Position numbers and translations under genes: made by a program. This document shows positions 7,605 to 15,654 of a DNA stretch of 64,000 nt, one piece after another; within the stretch, counting starts at the first letter, position 1; every line of letters begins with the position of its first letter. Below the pieces are notes generated by a model, which did no database searches, was not told the DNA's origin, and saw nothing but the letters and a program-made list of their open reading frames with translations. The DNA is from Microbacterium sp. (GTDB lineage Bacteria; Actinomycetota; Actinomycetes; Actinomycetales; Microbacteriaceae): NCBI GenBank assembly GCA_003248655.1, contig QFPM01000005.1, positions 1-64,000 on the forward strand, written 5' to 3'.

Positions 7605-8507
7605 TCACCGCGCGCGGAAGACGCGCAACGCGGCGGGGACGACCTCGACCGACAGCGGCAGCAGGCCGAGGGGGTCACCGTCGGCGTAGGCGGTCACGCC
7701 TGGCGACGCCAGGCGCACGGCGCGCACGCGATAGGTCGAGACCTCGGGCACCGACGTATGCGTTCCCCGGTATACGCGGGGGAGGAGGCGCAGCAGGCGC
7801 AGTCGACCCGCCGGGCGCACCAGGACGGCATCGAGCAGACCATCGTCGAGGCGGGCGTCCGGGCAGATCGGGATGCCGCCGCCGTACGTGCGCCCGTTGC
7901 CGACGGTCGCCATCACGAGGTCGCCCGTCACGCGCCGGGTCGTGCCGTCGTCGAGGGTCAGCTCGACATCGAACGGGATACCGCGCAGCCGCAGGAACTC
8001 CACGAGGATCGCGATGTTGTAGCGGGCCGCGCCGCGCGGCCACCGCATGCGGTTCGCGCGGTCGTTGACCTTCGAGTCGAATCCGCTCGCGAGCACCGTG
8101 CCGAACAGCGTCGACGTCCCATCCGGACGCGTCACCCGCGCGAGATCGATCGTGCGCGTGCGGCCGCCGATCACGGCATCCGCCGCAGCGCCGACGTCGA
8201 GATCGTGCAACCCGAGCGACGTCGCGAGGTCGTTCCCCGTGCCCGACGGGATGATCCCGAGCGGTACGTCACCGCCCGCGAGCTCCTGCAGGGCGAGCCC
8301 GACCGTGCCATCGCCGCCCGCCACGACGATCGCGTCGGCGCCGAGGTCGAGGGCCATGCGCAGCAGGCTCGTCGACTCGGCCGCGCTGCCGCCCGAGATC
8401 ACGCTGACGTGCAGCCCGGCCGCACGCATGCGCTCAGCGGCATGCAGGGCGGCGCCGGTGTGTGCGCCCGACCGCGCAGCGGGGTTGCTGAGCAGCGCGA
8501 CATCCAT
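7605..8507 (-). CDS. Diacylglycerol kinase family lipid kinase
   Basis: The 300-residue protein has the DAGK catalytic signature: SNPAA near the N-terminus, VVAGGDGTVGLALQEL around residues 60-75, and PSGTGNDLA near residue 95. These build the nucleotide-binding loop of the bacterial DgkB/YegS family. It would phosphorylate diacylglycerol or a related lipid at the membrane. I chose ATG 8507 because AGGAGG lies about 6 nt upstream and the family begins with this DVALLSNPA-like strand; the longer frame to 8783 runs through the upstream repeat. The 3' end is close to and convergent with the esterase gene. Confidence 0.88.
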   Translation of the reverse strand: MDVALLSNPAARSGAHTGAALHAAERMRAAGLHVSVISGGSAAESTSLLRMALDLGADAIVVAGGDGTVGLALQELAGGDVPLGIIPSGTGNDLATSLGLHDLDVGAAADAVIGGRTRTIDLARVTRPDGTSTLFGTVLASGFDSKVNDRANRMRWPRGAARYNIAILVEFLRLRGIPFDVELTLDDGTTRRVTGDLVMATVGNGRTYGGGIPICPDARLDDGLLDAVLVRPAGRLRLLRLLPRVYRGTHTSVPEVSTYRVRAVRLASPGVTAYADGDPLGLLPLSVEVVPAALRVFRAR

Positions 8508-8534
8508 GTCGTCCTCCTCGGGTGGCGACCTCAA

Positions 8535-8603
8535 CTCCGCAGAATACGACGAACTCCGCACCGACGCGGCGGTCCGGTGCGGAGTTCGTGCGGATCTGCG
8601 GAG
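8535..8603. repeat. Nested inverted repeat between kgd and the lipid kinase
   Basis: A perfect 13-nt inverted pair, GAACTCCGCACCG (8551-8563) and CGGTGCGGAGTTC (8575-8587), is enclosed by a perfect 8-nt pair CTCCGCAG (8535-8542) and CTGCGGAG (8596-8603). All arms contain the word CTCCGCA. It lies downstream of kgd and upstream of the kinase start, so it may end kgd transcription. Confidence 0.8.
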
Positions 8604-8629
8604 CTCGTGGGCGCCCCGCGGGCATCCGG

Positions 8630-11600
8630 CTAGAGCGTGAGCGCCTTCTCGAGGATCGCGGCCTGCTCGCGCGCGTGGACCTTCGGCGACCCGGTCGCGG
8701 TCGAGGCAGCCGCCGAGCGCGACACACGACGGATCGTGCGACCGTGCAGGTGCTTGACGACCTCGAGCGCGATGAACGGCCACGCGCCCTGGTTCTCGGG
8801 CTCGTCCTGAACCCAGACCAGCTGCGCGTTCGGGTAGCTGTCGATCACGCGGTTGAGCGCGTCGATCGGCGCCGGGTACAGCTGCTCGAGGCGCACGAGC
8901 GCGATCTCGGGGTTCGGCTTCTTCTCGAGCTCTGCCTTGAGATCCCAGTGGATCTTGCCCGAGTGCAGCAGCACGCGCTTCACGGATGCCTTGTCGACGC
9001 CGCGATCGTCATCGAGCACCGGCTCGAACCGACCCGTCGTGACGTCGGCGACGCTCGAGGTCGCACCGCGCAGACGCAGCATCGCCTTCGGCGTGAACAC
9101 GACCAGCGGACGCCGCGGACGCGCATACGCCTGCCGGCGCAGCAGGTGGAAGTGGGATGCCGGGGTCGACGGCCGCGCGATCGTCATGTTGTCCTGCGCG
9201 CATAGCTGCAGGTAGCGCTCGATGCGTGCAGACGAGTGGTCGGGCCCCTGGCCCTCGTAGCCGTGCGGCAGCAGCAGCACGACGCTCGACTGCTGGCCCC
9301 ACTTCTGGTCTGCGGCCGAGATGTACTCGTCGATGACCGACTGCGCTCCGTTGGCGAAGTCGCCGAACTGCGCCTCCCACAGCGTGAGGGTGTCGGGGCG
9401 TTCGACGGAGTATCCGTACTCGAACGCCATCGCCGCGTACTCGCTCAGCAGCGAGTCGTAGACGTAGAAGCGGCCCTGGCTCTCGGACAGGTTCGCGAGC
9501 GGCAGCCACTCCTGACCGTTCGCGCGGTCGTGCAGCACCGAGTGGCGCTGCACGAAGGTGCCGCGGCGCGAGTCCTGACCGGCGAGGCGCACGTTCGTGC
9601 CCTCCATCAGGAGCGACCCGAAGGCCAGCAGCTCGCCGAAGCCCCAGTCGATGCTGCCGTTGCGGCTCATGTCGAAACGCTTGTCGAGTAGCTGCTGCAG
9701 CTTCGCGTGCACCGTGAAGCCCTCGGGCTTGTTGATGAATGCGTCGCCGATCTGGCTGACGACCTCGACCGCGACGCCCGTCGTCTCGGGCTCGCCGACG
9801 ACCTGCTCGATGGTGCCGCTGGCGGGCGACACGATGCCCGTCGCGCCCGTCTCGGCCGCGTGGGTCTCGGCGAAGGCGACCTCGAGGCGGTTCTGGAAGT
9901 CCTGCTTGGCCTGGTCGTACTCTTCCTCGGTGATGTCACCGCGGCCGACGAGCGCCTCGGTGTACAGGCGACGCACCGAGCGCTTGGCCTCGATGAGGTT
10001 CGTCATGAGCGGCTGCGTCATCGACGGGTCGTCGCCCTCGTTGTGGCCACGGCGGCGGTAACAGACGAGGTCGATGACGACATCGCGGTTGAACTCCTGG
10101 CGGTACGCGACCGCGAGCTCGGCGACCCGCACGACAGCCTCGGGGTCGTCGCCGTTGACGTGGAAGATCGGCGCCTGGATCGTCTTGGCGACATCCGTCG
10201 AGTACACCGACGTGCGTCCGTCGAGGGGGAGCGTCGTGAAGCCCACCTGGTTGTTGACGACGACGTGCACGGTGCCGCCCGTGCGGTACCCGCGCAGCTG
10301 CGACATCTGCAGCGTCTCGACGACGACACCCTGACCCGCGAAGGCCGCGTCGCCGTGCACGAGGATCGGCAACCACGTGAAGGTGCCGATCGGCATCCTG
10401 TCCTGCTTGGCGCGGACGATGCCCTCGAGCACGCCGTCGACGGTCTCGAGGTGCGACGGGTTCGCGGCGAGGTAGACGGGGATCTCCTCGCCGGCATCCG
10501 ACACGAACGTGCCCTCGGTGCCGAGGTGGTACTTGACGTCGCCCGAGCCCGACTTCGAGCCGATTGCGACCGAGCCCTCGAACTCGCGGAAGATCTGGCT
10601 GTAGGTCTTGCCGGCGATGTTCGTCAGCACGTTGAGGCGGCCGCGGTGGGCCATGCCGATCGCGGCACCGTCGAGGTTCGCGGCGGCCGCGCCCTGCAGG
10701 ATCTCATCGAGGAGCGGGATGAGCGACTCGCCGCCCTCGAGCGAGAAGCGCTTCTGACCGACATATTTGGTCTGCAGGAACGTCTCGAACGCCTCGGCCT
10801 GGTTCAGCTTGTCGAGGATGCGCAGCTGCTCGTCGTGGCTCGGCTTCTGGTACTTGACCTCGACGTTGTCCTGGAACCACTTGCGCTGTGCCGGGTCCTG
10901 GATGTGCATGTACTCGACGCCGAGCGTGCGGCAGTACGAGTCGCGCAGGACACCCAGAATCTCGCGGAGCTTCATCGTGCGCTTGCCGCCGAATCCGCCC
11001 GTCACGAACTCACGGTCGAGGTCCCAGAAGGTGAGGCCGTGCTGCTCGATCTCGAGGTCGGGGTGCGTGCGCTGCACGTACTGGAGCGGATCGATGTCGG
11101 CCATCAGGTGACCGCGCACGCGGTAGGAGTTGATGAGCTCCTGCACGCGCGCCTGCTTGTCGACCCGCTCGGCGAGGTCGACGTTGATGTCGCTCGACCA
11201 GTGGATCGGCGCGTAGGGGATGCGGAGGGCCGCGAAGATGCCCTCGTAAAAGCCGCGCTGGCCGATCAGCAGCTCGTGCACGATCTTGAGGAACTCGCCC
11301 GAACCGGCACCCTGGATGACGCGGTGGTCGTAGGTGCTCGTGAGGGTGATCGTCTTGCCGATGCCGAGCTCGACGAGGGTCTTCTCGCTCGAGCCCTGGA
11401 ACTCGGCGGGGTACTCGAGCGCGCCGGCGCCGACGATGCAGCCCTGGCCCTTCATGAGACGCGGCACCGAGTGCACCGTGCCGATGCCGCCGGGGTTGGT
11501 CAGCGAGACCGTCGTGCCCTGGAAGTCGGCCGCGGTCAGCTTGTTGCCACGGGCGCGCTTGACGAGGTCTTCGTACGCGGCGAGGTACTCGCCGAAGGTC

Positions 11601-12367
11601 AGCGACTCGGCCTGCTTAATGCTCGGCACCATGAGCGCGCGCGTGCCGTCGGGCTTGGGCAAGTCGATCGCGATGCCGAGGTTGATGTGCGCGGGCGCGA
11701 CGACCGACGGCTTTCCGTCGATCTCGGCGTACGACACGTTCTGGCTCGGGAAGGCCTTCAGCGCCTGGATGAGCGCCCAACCGATCAGGTGCGTGAAGCT
11801 CACCTTGCCGCCGCGCGTGCGCGACATGTGGTTGTTGATCACGATCCGGTTGTCGATCATGAGCTTCGCGGGGACCGTCCGCACGCTCGTCGCGGTCGGG
11901 ACCGTCAGCGACTCGTCCATGTTGGCCGCGAGGGTCTTCGGCATGCCGCGCAGCGGCGTCACGACGTCTTCGCCCGTCTCGCCCGGAGTCGCCACCTCGG
12001 ATGCCGGTGCCTGAGCCGGCACGGGCTGCGGCGCGGCGGGGCGGGTCGTCGTCTTGGCGACCGGCTGCGCGCCAACGACGGGGATCGGCGCCGTCATCGG
12101 GCGCGGCTCGCCGGCATCCGTCGTGTCCGCGACGCGCTGGGTCGCGGGGGCGGGGGCTGCGGCGGGGGCTGCGGCGGCGGGCTGCGCGGGGGCCGCGGCG
12201 CCGGCATCCCGCTGCGTCTTCTCATAGGCCTCGAGGACCGGCCACCACGACTGATCGACGGAGTTGCGGTCTCTCGCGAACTGGTCGTACATCTCGGCGA
12301 CGAGCCACTCGTTGGCTCCGAAATCGTCGTCGTTGGAAGTACCCACGCCGGTCACTTGACTGGACAC
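8630..12367 (-). CDS. kgd: Multifunctional 2-oxoglutarate metabolism enzyme: 2-oxoglutarate dehydrogenase E1 / dihydrolipoyl succinyltransferase fusion
   Basis: The 1245-residue product matches the actinobacterial fused E1/E2 enzyme of the TCA cycle. It begins with the short helical N-terminus (NEWLVAEMYDQF), then a low-complexity Pro/Ala linker, then the acyltransferase domain with DHRVIQGAGSGEF (His about 348). The thiamine-diphosphate E1 module follows, with GMAHRGRLN (His about 574), GDAAFAGQGVV and NNQVGFTT. The E2 part lacks a lipoyl domain, as usual for this family, and would use another protein's lipoate. I chose GTG 12367 (SSQVTGVGTSND start) because it fits the family; longer starts up to 12442 are possible. 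TTGACA at 12442-12437 is a possible -35. It is divergent from guaB1. Confidence 0.93.
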   Translation of the reverse strand: MSSQVTGVGTSNDDDFGANEWLVAEMYDQFARDRNSVDQSWWPVLEAYEKTQRDAGAAAPAQPAAAAPAAAPAPATQRVADTTDAGEPRPMTAPIPVVGAQPVAKTTTRPAAPQPVPAQAPASEVATPGETGEDVVTPLRGMPKTLAANMDESLTVPTATSVRTVPAKLMIDNRIVINNHMSRTRGGKVSFTHLIGWALIQALKAFPSQNVSYAEIDGKPSVVAPAHINLGIAIDLPKPDGTRALMVPSIKQAESLTFGEYLAAYEDLVKRARGNKLTAADFQGTTVSLTNPGGIGTVHSVPRLMKGQGCIVGAGALEYPAEFQGSSEKTLVELGIGKTITLTSTYDHRVIQGAGSGEFLKIVHELLIGQRGFYEGIFAALRIPYAPIHWSSDINVDLAERVDKQARVQELINSYRVRGHLMADIDPLQYVQRTHPDLEIEQHGLTFWDLDREFVTGGFGGKRTMKLREILGVLRDSYCRTLGVEYMHIQDPAQRKWFQDNVEVKYQKPSHDEQLRILDKLNQAEAFETFLQTKYVGQKRFSLEGGESLIPLLDEILQGAAAANLDGAAIGMAHRGRLNVLTNIAGKTYSQIFREFEGSVAIGSKSGSGDVKYHLGTEGTFVSDAGEEIPVYLAANPSHLETVDGVLEGIVRAKQDRMPIGTFTWLPILVHGDAAFAGQGVVVETLQMSQLRGYRTGGTVHVVVNNQVGFTTLPLDGRTSVYSTDVAKTIQAPIFHVNGDDPEAVVRVAELAVAYRQEFNRDVVIDLVCYRRRGHNEGDDPSMTQPLMTNLIEAKRSVRRLYTEALVGRGDITEEEYDQAKQDFQNRLEVAFAETHAAETGATGIVSPASGTIEQVVGEPETTGVAVEVVSQIGDAFINKPEGFTVHAKLQQLLDKRFDMSRNGSIDWGFGELLAFGSLLMEGTNVRLAGQDSRRGTFVQRHSVLHDRANGQEWLPLANLSESQGRFYVYDSLLSEYAAMAFEYGYSVERPDTLTLWEAQFGDFANGAQSVIDEYISAADQKWGQQSSVVLLLPHGYEGQGPDHSSARIERYLQLCAQDNMTIARPSTPASHFHLLRRQAYARPRRPLVVFTPKAMLRLRGATSSVADVTTGRFEPVLDDDRGVDKASVKRVLLHSGKIHWDLKAELEKKPNPEIALVRLEQLYPAPIDALNRVIDSYPNAQLVWVQDEPENQGAWPFIALEVVKHLHGRTIRRVSRSAAASTATGSPKVHAREQAAILEKALTL

Positions 12368-12465
12368 GGTATGCGGCCTGCTTTCGTCGGTGAAGTTCAC
12401 AAGGCGCGCGGCATGTGTCGCCCGCACGCACACATCTGTCAAGGGTATCCCAGTATTCGAGTCGG

Positions 12466-12471
12466 TACCGT
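12466..12471 (+). promoter_or_regulatory. -10 box of the GuaB1-family gene
   Basis: TACCGT ends 6 nt before ATG 12478 and no ribosome binding site is visible, so a leaderless transcript is likely. It decides the start over the upstream ATG at 12415. Confidence 0.5.
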
Positions 12472-12477
12472 GGAACC

Positions 12478-13935
12478 ATGCATTTCTCAGGGGCCCAGCC
12501 CACGGTCGATCTGACGTACTCCGACGTGTTCCTCGTGCCGCGGCGCTCGGGGGTGACGAGCCGGCTCGACGTCGACCTGTCGCCCGGCGACGGGACGAGC
12601 GCGACGATCCCGATCGTGTCGTCGAACATGAACTCGGTCACGGGGCCGCGGCTCGCGGCATCCCTCGCCCGGCGCGGCGGGCTCGGCGTGCTGCCGCAGG
12701 ACATGCCCCTGCAGGACCTCGACGCCGCGATCCGGTGGGTCAAGGACCAGCCCGTGCCGTGGGACACGCCCGTCGTGCTGCCCGCCGACGCGACCGTCGC
12801 CGAGGCGGCGGCGCTGCTGCCCGCGACGCCCGGGCACGGGATCGTCGTGGTGGGCGCCCCGGGTGCGCGGGTGCACGTCGACGACATCCTGGGTGTCGTA
12901 TCGGCGTCGCGGCTCGGCACGGCCCTTCCCGACGCGCGGCTCGGCGACCTCGCGCGCGGGCGAACGCCCTCGATCGACGCGGATGACGTGCAGGATGCCC
13001 GGCACGCGTTCGACCTGCTCGAGGCGGTGGATGCCGAGACCGTCTGCGTCCTGCACCACGGATACCTCGTCGGCACGCTGTCGCAGCGCACCGCCCTGCG
13101 CGGCTCGCTCTACCGCCCGGCGGTCGACGCCGACGGGCGCCTGATCGTCGCGGCGGCGGTCGGGATCAACGGCGACGTGGCCGCGAAGGCGCGGGCGTTG
13201 GCCGCCGCCGGCGTCGACGTGCTCGTCGTCGACACGGCGCACGGGCACCAGGAGGGGATGCTCCGCGCGCTGCAGGTCGTGTCGGGCCTGGGCCTTGGCA
13301 TCCCCATTGCGGCGGGCAACATCGTGACCGCCGACGGCGCACGCGACCTCGTCGGGGCGGGGGCGTCGATCCTGAAGGTCGGCGTGGGCCCGGGCGCGAT
13401 GTGCACGACCCGCATGATGACCGCCGTCGGGCGCCCGCAGTTCTCGGCCGTGCTCGAGACCGCGCAGGCCGCCGCCGAGCTCGGCGCGCACGTGTGGGCC
13501 GACGGGGGAGTGCGTTACCCGCGCGACGTCGCCCTCGCGCTCGCCGCCGGCGCGGCATCCGTCATGATCGGCTCGTGGTTTGCGGGGACGATCGAGGCGC
13601 CGGGGGAGCTGCAGGTGGACGCTTCCGGGCGCGTGTACAAGGAGTCGTGGGGCATGGCGTCGACGAAGGCCGTGCACGGCCGCTTCGGCAGGTTGGATGC
13701 CTACGACCGAGCCCGCAAGGAGCTTTTCGCCGAGGGCATCTCGTCGTCGAAGATCTACCTCGACCCCCTGCGCCCCTCGATCGAGGACCTGCTCGACATG
13801 ATCACCTCGGGCGTGCGCTCGTCGTTCACCTACGCCGGGGCATCCACGGTCGCGCAGTTCCACGACCGCGCGACCGTCGGCCTGCAGTCCGCCGCCGGCT
13901 ACGAAGAGGGCAAGGCCCTGCCGGTCAGCTGGTAG
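12478..13935 (+). CDS. guaB1: GuaB1 family IMP dehydrogenase-related protein (GMP reductase-type)
   Basis: The 485-residue (beta/alpha)8 barrel begins DLTYSDVFLVP, as in IMP dehydrogenase and GMP reductase. The middle carries a degenerate CBS-type insertion (about residues 95-220). The catalytic loop GVGPGAMCTTRMMT (Cys about residue 310) follows, with a conserved ADGGVRYPRD strand. In actinobacteria GuaB1 is described as a GMP reductase returning GMP to IMP, distinct from the biosynthetic GuaB2. Its transcription diverges from kgd, and the start is set by the -10 box at 12466. Confidence 0.88.
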   Translation: MHFSGAQPTVDLTYSDVFLVPRRSGVTSRLDVDLSPGDGTSATIPIVSSNMNSVTGPRLAASLARRGGLGVLPQDMPLQDLDAAIRWVKDQPVPWDTPVVLPADATVAEAAALLPATPGHGIVVVGAPGARVHVDDILGVVSASRLGTALPDARLGDLARGRTPSIDADDVQDARHAFDLLEAVDAETVCVLHHGYLVGTLSQRTALRGSLYRPAVDADGRLIVAAAVGINGDVAAKARALAAAGVDVLVVDTAHGHQEGMLRALQVVSGLGLGIPIAAGNIVTADGARDLVGAGASILKVGVGPGAMCTTRMMTAVGRPQFSAVLETAQAAAELGAHVWADGGVRYPRDVALALAAGAASVMIGSWFAGTIEAPGELQVDASGRVYKESWGMASTKAVHGRFGRLDAYDRARKELFAEGISSSKIYLDPLRPSIEDLLDMITSGVRSSFTYAGASTVAQFHDRATVGLQSAAGYEEGKALPVSW

Positions 13936-14314
13936 CGGGGTCGGTTCGTCCGGCGTTTCGGGCGGTGCGGTTCGGCCGGTGCGTCCGGCATCCCTTCGTC
14001 CGGCATCCCTTCCACGCGGGCGCCACTTCGCTGTTCGGGCGCCAGTTTCCTGAGCTCGCCTCTCCGCGGGCGCTACTTCGTTGCGCGGGCGCCACAGATC
14101 TGAAGCGCCGGAGCAGCAAAGTGGCGCCCGCGAGGGGGAGGCGTCTGTAACCGTCGGGCGCGGCAGCGCGGTACGACCGGGGGCGGATGCTCGCATCCGA
14201 TAGAAGGGGTCGGTGCTGCGCGCTGAGTTTTCCACAGGGCGCGATTATGCGAATCTGTCCACGGATGCCGGGGTTCGCGCCCCACGGGCGGCGCCCGGCA
14301 TCCATGGTGAACTC
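13936..14314. other. 379-bp intergenic stretch dominated by repeats
   Basis: It holds a tandem pair of CGTCCGGCATCCCTT-like words at about 13982-14010, the palindromic element at 14015-14132, and a GGATGCCGGG/CCCGGCATCC inverted pair just before the next start. A single DnaA-box-like TTTTCCACA lies near 14230. No coding frame is convincing. Confidence 0.6.
14015..14132. repeat. Left copy of palindromic GGGCGCCAC repeat element
   Basis: The word GCGGGCGCCACTTCG and variants (GGGCGCCAGTTTCCTG, GCGGGCGCTACTTCG, GCGCCACAGATCTG) occur four times, followed by the inverse GTGGCGCCCGCG. A core centred on AGATCT is flanked by GCGCC arms. The same words recur at 15340-15459 on the far side of the next gene. 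Confidence 0.8.
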
Positions 14315-15301
14315 ATGCAAGAGCGCACGGAACCTTCTGTCGAGACCCATCGGCGACGCGAGCGTGAGGGGGCGCCGATCAACGATCGGCGGCTGGCGCG
14401 CGCCATCGAAGCGGGCGAGTTCGTGCGCATCGCGCCCGGATCCTTCGTCCGCTCAGCGGACTGGCGCAGCCTGACACCGATCGACCGCCACTACTTGCGA
14501 GTGCTCGAGGCTATTGACCGCGTGCAGGGGCCGGTCACCCTGATGGGAGCGGCCGCGGCGGCGGTGCACGGCATCGACCAGCTTTCGCCTTGGCCAGATC
14601 GCATCGACATCGCCGCACCGCGCCGCGGGGGCGGTCGATCGACCGGCCTCATTCGGCGGCACACCTTCAGCGATCTCGACCTCGAGGTTGTGCCCTGGCG
14701 CACTCACTTCATCACCACGCCCGCCCAGACTGCTATCGATCTCGCCCGAGAGCGTGGATTCGGCGCGGGCGTCGTCGCCTTCGACCAGGTGCTGTGGGCG
14801 AAGCGCCGCGGCGGGGCACTCGCGACCACTGCTGACGTCCACGGCATCCTCGCTCACTGCCGTCCTCGACGAGGTCATCCTCGCGCCGAACGTGCGCTTG
14901 CGTTCGCGACGCCGCTTGCCGACTCCGTGCGCGAGAGCGAAAGTCGGGTCCTCATACGGATGCTGGGATTCCCGCAGCCCGAACTGCAGAAGCGCTTCGT
15001 CCTGCGACAGGGGCAGATCGTGTACACCGACTTCTGGTGGGAGGCCTTCGGCCACGTGGGCGAGTTCGACGGTGTCGGCAAGTACCTCGATCCAGAGCTA
15101 CTTGCCGGGCGAACGCCCGAGGAGGCACTCCTCGCCGAGAAGGACCGCGGCGACGAGCTGAGGCGGATGACCCGCGCCCTATCGCGGTGGCGCACGCCCG
15201 ATCTGCGCGACGCGCGTCGGCTGTACGACATCCTTGTGGGCGATGGTCTGCCCTCGTCTCGCCCGCGCCCGCCCGCGGGTCTGCTGCTCGGGCTTTCGTG
15301 A
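14315..15301 (+). CDS. AbiEi-antitoxin-like / DUF559-type protein flanked by repeats
   Basis: The 328-residue protein has an N-terminal winged-helix-like segment (INDRRLARAIEAGEFVRIAPG) like AbiEi-type type IV antitoxins. A central region has MGAAAAAVHGI and TPAQTAIDLARERG. The C-terminal part with YTDFWWEAFGHVGEFDGVGKY resembles the Vsr/DUF559 nuclease-like fold, with Asp, Glu and Lys at plausible PD-(D/E)xK positions. No AbiEii-like toxin is adjacent, so it is an orphan. ATG 14315 follows TGGTGA, and the longer frame starting 14213 would run through the inverted repeat. The two homologous repeat elements on both sides suggest it moved as a cassette. Activity is not predictable. Confidence 0.65.
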   Translation: MQERTEPSVETHRRREREGAPINDRRLARAIEAGEFVRIAPGSFVRSADWRSLTPIDRHYLRVLEAIDRVQGPVTLMGAAAAAVHGIDQLSPWPDRIDIAAPRRGGGRSTGLIRRHTFSDLDLEVVPWRTHFITTPAQTAIDLARERGFGAGVVAFDQVLWAKRRGGALATTADVHGILAHCRPRRGHPRAERALAFATPLADSVRESESRVLIRMLGFPQPELQKRFVLRQGQIVYTDFWWEAFGHVGEFDGVGKYLDPELLAGRTPEEALLAEKDRGDELRRMTRALSRWRTPDLRDARRLYDILVGDGLPSSRPRPPAGLLLGLS

Positions 15302-15339
15302 CCCTCGCGCGGTTGACTCACTTTCCTGCGCTTTCCCCG

Positions 15340-15459
15340 CGGCGCCAGTTTCCTGCGCGGGCGCTACAGATCTGTGGCGCCCGCGCAGGGATGTGGCGCC
15401 GTCGCAAGGCCGGGCACAGGAAAGTGGCGCCCGTGCAGTGAAGTGGCGCCCGCGCAAAG
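15340..15459. repeat. Right copy of palindromic GGGCGCCAC repeat element
   Basis: It contains GGCGCCAGTTTCCTG, GCGGGCGCTACAGATCTG, and four inverse copies GTGGCGCC(C/G)... up to 15459, the same vocabulary as at 14015-14132. The palindrome GGGCGCTACAGATCTGTGGC is centred on AGATCT. Confidence 0.8.
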
Positions 15460-15508
15460 CGTCGCGCGCCGGCGGGGAGGGGGCCCGGCGCACGGGGAGG
15501 GGACGCCC

Positions 15509-15561
15509 AGGCGCGGGGCGCGGGGCGCGGGGCGCCAGGCGCGGGGCGCGGGGCGCGGGGG
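15509..15561. repeat. GC-only tandem repeat of GCGGGGC
   Basis: Back-to-back heptamers GCGGGGC fill about 53 nt, interrupted once by GCCAGGC so that a roughly 26-nt unit (AGGCGCGGGGCGCGGGG) is itself doubled. The stretch lies directly upstream of the CNNM/CorC promoter. Confidence 0.8.
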
Positions 15562-15566
15562 TGCCG

Positions 15567-15572
15567 TAAACT
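15567..15572 (+). promoter_or_regulatory. -10 box of the leader peptide / CNNM-CorC operon
   Basis: TAAACT ends 10 nt before ATG 15583 of the leader ORF, giving a nearly leaderless transcript. A canonical -35 is not obvious in the GC tandem repeat. Confidence 0.5.
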
Positions 15573-15582
15573 CGATTGCACC

Positions 15583-15654
15583 ATGGACGACCCTCCTAGT
15601 TGCAGACGATCGCCCCACCGACCCTCCCCGATGCTGATCGGGGGTGACGTGTGA
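15583..15654 (+). CDS. 23-residue acidic/proline-rich leader peptide of the CNNM/CorC operon
   Basis: The small ORF begins MDDPPS, is rich in proline (five of 23 residues) and arginine, and ends LIGGDV. Its TGA (15652-15654) overlaps the downstream ATG 15654 as TGATG, so translation of the two is coupled. Acidic residues followed by prolines at the N-terminus are known to destabilise translating ribosomes at low Mg2+, as in the mgtL leader of enterobacteria. The downstream gene belongs to a family linked to Mg2+ transport. The ORF covers a hairpin that masks the next ribosome binding site. Translation of this ORF is inferred, not proven. Confidence 0.55.
   Translation: MDDPPSCRRSPHRPSPMLIGGDV
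15626..15643 (+). promoter_or_regulatory. Hairpin that sequesters the ribosome binding site of the first CNNM/CorC gene
   Basis: CCCCGAT (15626-15632) and ATCGGGG (15637-15643) form a perfect 7-bp stem with a GCTG loop. The 3' arm contains most of GGGGG (15640-15644), the likely ribosome binding site for ATG 15654. Ribosomes translating the leader ORF would melt it. Confidence 0.55.

Noticed and set aside
12415..12477. Longer GuaB1 start at 12415
   Set aside because: The extra residues overlap the -10 box and are absent from the family pattern.
14225..14240. DnaA-box-like TTTTCCACA
   Set aside because: It is a single site without a cluster, AT-rich unwinding stretch or dnaA/dnaN neighbours, so not an origin.
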